NCBI GenBank assembly: GCA_032027005.1
Contig: JAVSMW010000013.1
Span: 154,485 to 164,258, forward strand
Direction: 5' to 3'
DNA from: JAVSMW01 sp032027005
Lineage (GTDB): Bacteria > Bacillota > Thermincolia > Thermincolales > UBA2595
Length of the DNA stretch: 9,774 nt
The translations under genes were made by a program, and so were the position numbers. Below the pieces are notes generated by a model. That model saw only the letters and a list, made by a program, of their open reading frames with translations. It had not been told where the DNA came from and searched no databases. This document shows positions 1 to 4,597 of the stretch, one piece after another. Within the stretch, counting starts at the first letter, position 1, and each line of letters opens with the position of its first letter.

Positions 1-92
1 ACGATAACTCATTTGGAATATGGAGAGCCGTATGCGGTGAAAGTCGCTTGTACGGTTCGGGAAGGGGCGGGTTACTTTGCTAATCCGCCTAT
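1..92 (+). mobile_element. 3' end of a group II intron (domains V and VI)
   Basis: Bases 25-58 fold as a textbook domain V: GAGCCGTA (25-32) pairs with TACGGTTC (51-58), and GCGGT (34-38) pairs with GTCGC (43-47) around a GAAA tetraloop (39-42). The AGC catalytic triad is at 26-28. Domain VI follows: 65-74 pairs with 81-90, with candidate branch-point adenosines at 82-83, about 8 nt before the likely 3' splice site near 90-92. The exact end is uncertain by a few bases. The reverse transcriptase/maturase gene and domains I-IV would lie left of the window, so I cannot say whether the intron is full length. No coding sequence is interrupted on the right-hand side, so the 3' exon here is intergenic. 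Confidence 0.85.
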
Positions 93-226
93 TTCATTAC
101 CAATAACATAGTTATAATTCAGCCTAACATAATTTACCATAAATTGATTTGGTGATTTCATAATACCATGCCTTCCATTCTTTAACACTGGTGATAACCC
201 TAGGTTCATAAAAAAACTACCCGGTA

Positions 227-248
227 ATTACCCCAGGTAATCTTTTTT
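227..248. terminator. Small bidirectional terminator
   Basis: ATTACC (227-232) and GGTAAT (236-241) form a 6-bp stem with a 3-nt loop. It is followed on the plus strand by T6 (243-248). On the minus strand a run of seven Ts (210-216) lies about ten bases beyond the stem. It sits 19 bp after the stop codon of the response regulator, so it probably ends that transcript and may also stop reading from the intron side. The stem is short and only moderately GC-rich. Confidence 0.45.
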
Positions 249-266
249 CAAATATCACTTTTATCT

Positions 267-935
267 CTAAAATTTAGTTTTTATCCTTAGTACTGCCTCC
301 AAGCGGGAGTTGACACCTAACTTTGACAATATGTTGCCAATATGATACTCTATCGTTTTCGTTTTTACCCCCAACTTACCGGCTATTTCTTTGTTCTGTA
401 AACCTTTTACAATCAACTCCAGAATCTCCAATTCCCTGGGAGTAAGTAAACTGCCCATATCTTTCGAATCTAAGGGAGAAATTTCCCTGCTATGTTCTTC
501 ACCAGTAACAAATGATTTAGGAATAGCACCTAAATTCTGTGAATAATAATTTTTGCCTGCATATACACTTAACACCGCTTCGATCATTTCATTGGCGGAA
601 CAGTCTTTTAATAAGAAACCCTTAACACCTTTAGCCAGGGAACTGTTCACATACTCCTCCGGATTTTGGCCTGTAAACACTATTACTTTTATTTGCGGGT
701 GTGTCTCTCTCAACTTTTCTATCAAGTTAAATCTGTAGATATCGGGCAGGTTAATACCCATCAAAATAATGTCAGGCTTAAATTCACCTGCTAACTGCAA
801 GCACTCTTCTCCATTTTTAGCTGTTCCCACTACGAAAATACGCGGTTCAATAGAAAGCAAAGAAACCGTACCTACCATAACTACAAGATAGTTATCAACA
901 ACTAACACCTTAATTTTTTTGCCGACAGTATCCAT
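267..935 (-). CDS. NarL/LuxR-family response regulator with a degenerate receiver domain
   Basis: The 222-aa product has a receiver domain (about residues 7-125) and a C-terminal LuxR-type helix-turn-helix (about 163-218; LTPRELEILELIVKG, then NKEIAGKLGV and TIEYHIGNILSKL). This is the usual two-domain layout and length of the NarL/FixJ group of cytoplasmic DNA-binding regulators. The receiver is odd. The phosphoacceptor aspartate expected in PDIILMD is Gly60 (codon GGT, 756-758), and the N-terminal acidic pair is reduced to D14-N15. T88 and K110 are kept. Phosphorylation by a histidine kinase therefore looks impossible, so it probably works without it, by another signal or constitutively. 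No kinase gene is adjacent. The ATG start has AAGAAAGG (947-954) upstream, 11 bp away. The gene stands alone behind a long upstream region. Confidence 0.9.
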   Translation of the reverse strand: MDTVGKKIKVLVVDNYLVVMVGTVSLLSIEPRIFVVGTAKNGEECLQLAGEFKPDIILMGINLPDIYRFNLIEKLRETHPQIKVIVFTGQNPEEYVNSSLAKGVKGFLLKDCSANEMIEAVLSVYAGKNYYSQNLGAIPKSFVTGEEHSREISPLDSKDMGSLLTPRELEILELIVKGLQNKEIAGKLGVKTKTIEYHIGNILSKLGVNSRLEAVLRIKTKF

Positions 936-963
936 GATAAAGACAACCTTTCTTATCTTAATA

Positions 964-1001
964 TTATGTATTCTTTTCCATCATTGGATAACATCTCCTC
1001 C
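964..1001 (-). promoter_or_regulatory. Unattached Shine-Dalgarno with a six-codon ORF in the luxR leader
   Basis: On the minus strand GGGAGGAG (995-1002), the best ribosome binding site in the neighbourhood, is followed 10 bp later by ATG ATG and a six-codon frame MMEKNT ending in TAA (964-984). It ends 28 bp upstream of the response-regulator ATG, which has only a weaker site of its own. It may be a leader peptide that couples translation, a decaying remnant, or chance. Confidence 0.22.
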
Positions 1002-1025
1002 CGCTATTGCCTAAAATGCAGATTT

Positions 1026-1044
1026 AACGTCATAAAATGTCGTT
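1026..1044. promoter_or_regulatory. 19-bp palindrome, candidate operator upstream of luxR
   Basis: AACGTCAT (1026-1033) and ATGTCGTT (1037-1044) are inverted copies around AAA with one mismatched pair. They lie about 90 bp upstream of the response-regulator start. The size and symmetry suit a dimeric regulator, possibly the LuxR-type protein itself; this is inference. The outer hexamers CTAAAA (1011-1016) and TTTTAG (1043-1048) add another, overlapping inversion. Confidence 0.3.
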
Positions 1045-1063
1045 TTAGCTGCTTTTCTGAAAT

Positions 1064-1182
1064 ATTGCCCTCTTAGATTAAGATGATTTAATTCATAAAA
1101 GGTTCCCATTAAACCGGAATATTTTTAGAATCTTTTTGGGAACTTTTTCTCTGCCAAATCATCTATACTTAACAGAGGCAAT
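1064..1182. mobile_element. MITE-like 119-bp imperfect inverted-repeat element
   Basis: The left arm (1064-1108) and right arm (1137-1182) are inverted copies. Exact blocks are ATTGCC (1064-1069) with GGCAAT (1177-1182), TCT with AGA, AGATGATTT (1081-1089) with AAATCATCT (1156-1164), and GTTCCCA (1102-1108) with TGGGAAC (1137-1143). Unmatched internal loops separate them, and an AT-rich 28-bp centre joins the arms. The element is bordered on both sides by GAAAT (1059-1063 and 1183-1187), which reads as a 5-bp target-site duplication. There is no room for a transposase. It could instead be a structured regulatory or RNA element; the flanking direct repeat favours transposition. Confidence 0.5.
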
Positions 1183-1247
1183 GAAATAGACGGATTAACA
1201 AACGTGTGCAGTACAACATCTTACATTTACATATAGAATGTAAAATG

Positions 1248-1288
1248 AAAAAATTAGCAGGTGGTTTTGAAAAGCTGCCTGCTAATTT
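1248..1288 (-). terminator. Strong hairpin followed by a T run on the minus strand
   Basis: AAATTAGCAGG (1251-1261) and CCTGCTAATTT (1278-1288) form a perfect 11-bp stem. The 16-base loop can fold further through TTT/AAA pairs. On the minus strand the stem merges into TTTTTT (1248-1253), as an intrinsic terminator would. It is about 210 bp past the end of the Rrf2 gene and could be the main 3' end of the Rrf2 transcript or of an unrecognised small RNA. Confidence 0.5.
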
Positions 1289-1446
1289 CTATCCTAAAAC
1301 CTTTTATTTTTATATTATGACGTATCTTGGCAAAACCTTGTCTGGTTCTTTGCCTATTGTGAATACTATAAAAATGTATTGATAATACTGCGTACAAATG
1401 TCTTGCACTGTGCCATCTGTGGTATATTTTTATTGTTTACAGTTTT

Positions 1447-1456
1447 AGTATAGTTT
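1447..1456 (-). repeat. Second copy of the AAACTATACT motif, 3' of the Rrf2 gene
   Basis: On the minus strand AAACTATACT at 1447-1456 repeats, inverted, the ten bases at 1926-1935 that overlap the candidate Rrf2 operator. The downstream bases are partly similar as well (a shared TGTA). The two copies bracket the Rrf2 gene. Confidence 0.3.
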
Positions 1457-1462
1457 AAGGCC

Positions 1463-1500
1463 AAAAAAATAACTGTCAAACCCGGAAAATCCTTGGTTTT
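1463..1500 (-). terminator. Weak terminator-like hairpin after the Rrf2 gene
   Basis: On the minus strand AAACC and GGTTT, with an inner GG/CC pair, form a short interrupted hairpin (1479-1498), overlapping the stop codon. T7 (1463-1469) follows about nine bases later. The stem is weak and the spacing loose, so this is only a possible attenuator or terminator. Confidence 0.25.
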
Positions 1501-1909
1501 ATGTCTGATTCAGCAGATCTCTAAAATTATGCTTCTTCAATTCTTCAATCAATTTGTCCTGAATATCTGCGAAGGCCCGGTGCACCTGGCAGGTGGCCAC
1601 TCCCTGTTTATTGCAATAACGCGCATCAGCCAAACACCGGTTCACAATTACCGGACCCTCAATGGCTTCAACAACGTCAAGAAAAGTTATGTCTTTTGGA
1701 GCCCTGGCAAGATAATAGCCTCCGCCGACTCCGCGCCGTGATCCCACAATACCTGCTTTAATGAGGGCAGGCATAATCTTAAGCAAAAATCTCATTGGAA
1801 TCACCTGCGTCTGAGCAATACTCTGCGCTTCAACCACCACTCCCTTTGGTTGATCGGCAAGGTGCAGGATAGCTCTGAAGGCATAGTCTGTTGCTTGATT
1901 TAAATTCAT
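1499..1909 (-). CDS. Rrf2-family transcriptional regulator, probable Fe-S sensor
   Basis: The 136-aa product is a winged-helix protein of the Rrf2 family (IscR, NsrR, CymR relatives). The N-terminus NLNQATDYAFRAILHLAD is the typical first helix, and the wing is GSRRGVGGGYYLARAP (56-71). The effector loop carries C92, C99 and C107 followed by H110. The family's cluster-binding members use three cysteines in this loop, so a 2Fe-2S or 4Fe-4S cluster is likely. Here the spacing is C-X6-C-X7-C, wider than the C-X5-C-X5-C of IscR, so the sensed signal cannot be named. The start is supported by GGGGTG (1916-1921), 6 bp from the ATG. The gene lies 75 bp after spo0F with its own promoter. No cysteine desulfurase or other isc/suf gene is adjacent. 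Confidence 0.92.
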   Translation of the reverse strand: MNLNQATDYAFRAILHLADQPKGVVVEAQSIAQTQVIPMRFLLKIMPALIKAGIVGSRRGVGGGYYLARAPKDITFLDVVEAIEGPVIVNRCLADARYCNKQGVATCQVHRAFADIQDKLIEELKKHNFRDLLNQT

Positions 1910-1929
1910 TGGTCACACCCCGCTCAAAC

Positions 1930-1946
1930 TATACTGTTTTTGTATA
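1930..1946. promoter_or_regulatory. Candidate autoregulatory operator of the Rrf2 gene
   Basis: TATAC (1930-1934) and GTATA (1942-1946) are inverted around 7 bp. They cover the predicted transcription start, about 7 bp past the -10 box. A dimeric Rrf2 protein bound here would block its own promoter, as is common in the family; the assignment is inference from position and symmetry. Confidence 0.4.
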
Positions 1947-1951
1947 ATTTA

Positions 1952-1980
1952 ATTATAAAAAGAAAGATGCCGTTTGTCAA
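1952..1980 (-). promoter_or_regulatory. Perfect consensus sigma-A promoter for the Rrf2 gene
   Basis: On the minus strand TTGACA (1975-1980) is followed by exactly 17 bp and TATAAT (1952-1957). Both hexamers and the spacer match the housekeeping consensus. The -35 box begins 4 bp after the spo0F stop codon. Such a strong promoter in front of a repressor gene fits tight negative autoregulation. Confidence 0.85.
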
Positions 1981-1984
1981 CTTT

Positions 1985-2377
1985 TTAAAGTTCTGAAGAA
2001 TGAGAATTTTCAGAAGCGGCTGTATCTTTAATAATTTTCCGGATGTCATCAATATCAAATGGCTTAATAATGCATTTGGCCGCACCGTTGCTGCATGCCT
2101 GGTCAATCACGCTTTTTTCCGTGAAAGCTGTCATCATGATAACTGTCAGCCCAAATCCAAGTTCTCTTATAATTTCCAATGCTTTGGTGCCATCCATCAA
2201 GGGCATCCGGATGTCCATAAACACCAAATGGGGTTTTATCTTTTTGACCATCTCGACAGCTTCGAGCCCGTTTGTGGCAAGGTGCGGCTGGTGCCCCTCT
2301 TCTCTGACTACAGCATCCAAGAGGTAACGGACCCCGGGCTGGTCATCTACAATTAGGATATCCAAATTTTGACCCAC
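1985..2377 (-). CDS. spo0F: Sporulation phosphorelay receiver Spo0F
   Basis: This 130-aa protein is a single receiver domain with no output domain. D11-D12, phosphoacceptor D55 (FMDIRMP), T83 and K105 are all present, each one residue past the Spo0F positions of Bacillus subtilis. The signature KPFDIDDIRKII matches the Spo0F KPFDIDEIR segment closely. In the known pathway Spo0F takes phosphate from sporulation kinases and passes it to Spo0B and then Spo0A; many Clostridia lack Spo0B, so its partner here is uncertain and a CheY-like role cannot be excluded. The start is GTG, backed by GGGAGG and a 7-bp gap. A polar tail (SENSHSSEL) extends it slightly beyond the usual 124 aa. Spo0A-box-like sites lie upstream. 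Confidence 0.85.
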   Translation of the reverse strand: MGQNLDILIVDDQPGVRYLLDAVVREEGHQPHLATNGLEAVEMVKKIKPHLVFMDIRMPLMDGTKALEIIRELGFGLTVIMMTAFTEKSVIDQACSNGAAKCIIKPFDIDDIRKIIKDTAASENSHSSEL

Positions 2378-2437
2378 AACGACACCTCCCGACAGTTTTG
2401 CAGCATTTATGCGTGTTTGTTTGCGTTTCTAAAAATC

Positions 2438-2496
2438 TTCGACGAACCCTAGCATTTACCTGCAAAAAATATCGAGAAGTTTCCGACAAATATCGA
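2438..2496 (-). promoter_or_regulatory. Spo0A-box-like sites and spaced direct repeat upstream of spo0F
   Basis: On the minus strand TTGTCGGA (2482-2489) and TCGTCGAA (2438-2445) each differ by one base from the Spo0A box TTGTCGAA. AAATATCGA occurs twice (2467-2475 and 2488-2496), 21 bp apart, which is two helical turns. A weak sigma-H-like pair (GCAGGTAAA about 2455-2463, GTCGAAGAT about 2436-2444) overlaps the second box. Direct control of spo0F by Spo0A and sigma-H is known in Bacillus. The rest of 2378-2540 has no clear terminator. Confidence 0.4.
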
Positions 2497-2540
2497 CTCC
2501 AATCGTCAATATAAGCGGTTTATGTGCCGTTATGGGACAC

Positions 2541-3698
2541 TCAACGGTGATTTATGGCTTTACCGTTAATAAAAACCTGTTCAATCCTGGTCTTAAGTTC
2601 TAATGGTTCGCCGTTCATAATGAGCAAATCGGCATCCCGGCCCGGCTGAATACTGCCTATTCGGTCTGCCAGACCGATGATTTGGGCGGCATTAATGGTG
2701 ATAGCCTTTAAAGCATCAGTTTCTTCCATCCCTGCTTTTACAGCCAAAGCAGCACAAAGGCTGAGATAATTAATGGGGATCACCGGATGGTCAGTCATGA
2801 TTGCCACCTTAACCCCGGCTTTACTTAAAATGCCCGCATTAGCATGGGTCCGGAACTGCAGCTCAACCTTGGAGCGGTTAGTCAACAGAGGTCCTACTAT
2901 AGCGGGAATGTTTCTCCGGGCAAGCTCATCGGCAATTTTAAAACCTTCTGTACAATGCTCAATCACCAGCCGAAGATTAAACTCATCAGCTATCCGGACA
3001 GCGGTCATGATGTCATCCGCCCGGTGGGCATGAGCCCTAAGAGGCAGTTCCCTTTTGAGCACCCTGACCATAGACTCCATTTTAAGATCCCTGTCAGGCA
3101 TCTTTTCAGGGTCACGAGTGCCCTGTTCCAGTTTTCCCATATAGTTGTAAGCCTTGACCAGATTTTCCCTTAAGACGGCCGCTGTAGCCATTCGGGTCAT
3201 TGGACTTTTTTTGTTGCTTCCATGTACCCTCTTGGGGTTCTCTCCAAAAGCAACCTTCAGACCAACGGGATTCTTGACCACCATATGGTCGACAATTATA
3301 CCCGCCGTCTTCATGGCCAGATTCTCCCCACCGATGACATTGCCGCTGCCGGGGCCTGTTACAACCGTAGTCACACCGCCTTCCAAAGCATCGGCAAACC
3401 CCACATCCTCCGGATTTATGGCGTCAATAGCCCGCAGGTGCGGGGTAGCCGGATCTGTCATCTCATTTAAATCATCACCTTCGGGGTGGTAAATTTCTTC
3501 AAGAATTCCCACATGGCAGTGGGCATCAATGAAACCAGGAACCACAACTTTGCCGGTCAGGTCTAAAATTTCAGCCTCTGGCGGGATACTTATTTGGCTG
3601 CCAACAGCCTGAATCCTGCCATCTTTAATCAGAATTACTCCCTTATCCAGGTCAGGGCCGACCATGGGCTTGATCCTGCCGTTAATTAAGGCCAGCAT
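2541..3698 (-). CDS. Metal-dependent amidohydrolase (imidazolonepropionase-like)
   Basis: The 385-aa protein belongs to the amidohydrolase superfamily, nearest to the imidazolonepropionase-type group. It has the N-terminal beta-sandwich strand pair, the first metal motif VVPGFIDAHCHVG (H60, H62), an HAHR segment (H223, H225), EHCT (H248) and TDHP (D303, H304), then the C-terminal NAAQIIGLADRIGSIQPGRDADLLIMNG segment that rebuilds the sandwich. All expected metal ligands are visible, so it should be an active cytoplasmic hydrolase of a C-N bond. The substrate cannot be deduced; there are no histidine-degradation genes nearby. AAAGGGGTG lies 6 bp from the ATG. It is the last clear member of the DUF362-tex-nif3 operon, 44 bp behind the previous gene. 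Confidence 0.88.
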   Translation of the reverse strand: MLALINGRIKPMVGPDLDKGVILIKDGRIQAVGSQISIPPEAEILDLTGKVVVPGFIDAHCHVGILEEIYHPEGDDLNEMTDPATPHLRAIDAINPEDVGFADALEGGVTTVVTGPGSGNVIGGENLAMKTAGIIVDHMVVKNPVGLKVAFGENPKRVHGSNKKSPMTRMATAAVLRENLVKAYNYMGKLEQGTRDPEKMPDRDLKMESMVRVLKRELPLRAHAHRADDIMTAVRIADEFNLRLVIEHCTEGFKIADELARRNIPAIVGPLLTNRSKVELQFRTHANAGILSKAGVKVAIMTDHPVIPINYLSLCAALAVKAGMEETDALKAITINAAQIIGLADRIGSIQPGRDADLLIMNGEPLELKTRIEQVFINGKAINHR

Positions 3699-3742
3699 AT
3701 CTTACACCCCTTTCTCCAATGTCTCTCCACCTAAAGTATGTT

Positions 3743-4576
3743 TCACTTATCTGCGGGGTCAATAACGCCACTCATTCTGACAACCTCTAAGCCGCGATTC
3801 TCAAGGGCCCTGATGACTTGATTGATCCCCACCGAATCACTGGCCATATGGCCTGCCACCACCACATTGCCGATATTCTGGCTTTTCACTGCTTTAATGG
3901 CATCATCAGACATATGCATGACTACCAAAGTGCCTACCCCAGCTTCAAAATACGCCTTGATGACCTTCTCTCCACCGCTGGTCCCACCGGCCATGGTCAC
4001 AAATACCTTGCCGGTAAAATCCTCCTCCCGGCCAACGCGGGCTATGGGTTTAGCCAGAGTAAGCTTATATTCGGGCAGCTCGCCCAAGGCAGTGATTACA
4101 TCTTTAACTTTGGGCTTCTCAATTTTGGCCAGGTACTGATCCAGATGCTTTTGCACATAGGTCTCAGCTAAAATATCTGCCGGGGTGTGAATAGTGATAA
4201 AAGGCATCCCCAGAAGTTTGGCTGCAGACATCACCCGGTCATAATTGCCTACATGATGGGCGCGGCTGACCTGCTCCACCCGTTCCTGCAAAGCCTTTTG
4301 CGCTTTATTGATAGGTATTCCGGCTGCCACCATGCGGTCAATCTGGTTCACCATGACATTATGAAATTCCACCATTGGCAGACCGCCCTTGGGGTGGTGG
4401 GTAATTACCGCATCGATGCCCAATTCACGGGCCAGCAGCATTTCGCCTACTTCAATATCCACGCCGAAGGCAACCTTTTTGATGTTGCCGCCTTCCACCA
4501 CCACCCCCGAATCCGCCGGAGTTGCCCCAAGCCCCGCAGCCTCCAGGGCAATATCCAAGATTTCCTGAGTGTTCAT
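3743..4576 (-). CDS. NIF3/DUF34-family dinuclear metal protein
   Basis: The 277-aa product resembles the N- and C-terminal halves of NIF3-like (DUF34) proteins, which form toroidal hexamers with a two-metal site of unknown activity. Visible family marks are VDIEVGEMLLARELGIDAVITHHPKGG, with D40, H60 and H61 as likely metal ligands, and VVAGHMASDSVGINQV, with H243 and D247 replacing the usual GHY..E motif. It is shorter than the roughly 370-aa versions that carry an inserted domain. The ATG is preceded by GGAGG with a 7-bp gap, and it starts 21 bp after tex, so they are surely co-transcribed. The D247 for E exchange makes it a divergent member, so the biochemical role should be left open. Confidence 0.8.
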   Translation of the reverse strand: MNTQEILDIALEAAGLGATPADSGVVVEGGNIKKVAFGVDIEVGEMLLARELGIDAVITHHPKGGLPMVEFHNVMVNQIDRMVAAGIPINKAQKALQERVEQVSRAHHVGNYDRVMSAAKLLGMPFITIHTPADILAETYVQKHLDQYLAKIEKPKVKDVITALGELPEYKLTLAKPIARVGREEDFTGKVFVTMAGGTSGGEKVIKAYFEAGVGTLVVMHMSDDAIKAVKSQNIGNVVVAGHMASDSVGINQVIRALENRGLEVVRMSGVIDPADK

Positions 4577-4597
4577 ATAACTGCCTCCATTTTTAAT

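Larger units (their letters stand above)
1188..1462. other. AT-rich intergenic stretch without a gene
   Basis: No convincing coding frame with a ribosome binding site is visible on either strand. Apart from the hairpin at 1251-1288 and the motif copy at 1447-1456 I see only short AT-rich inverted repeats, for example TTACATT/AATGTAA (1221-1227/1237-1243) and AATAC/GTATT (1362-1366/1376-1380). These may be chance given the base composition. Confidence 0.5.

Noticed and set aside
1924..2106. Minus-strand frame of 60 codons overlapping the 3' end of spo0F
   Set aside because: It is out of frame with spo0F, lacks a ribosome binding site and covers the Rrf2 promoter.
2000..2356. Plus-strand open frame of 118 codons
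   Set aside because: It lies fully inside spo0F on the other strand, has no ribosome binding site and encodes no recognisable protein.
2521..2552. CCGTT/AACGG hairpin after the amidohydrolase stop as a terminator
   Set aside because: The stem has only five pairs with a long loop and no T run follows on the minus strand.
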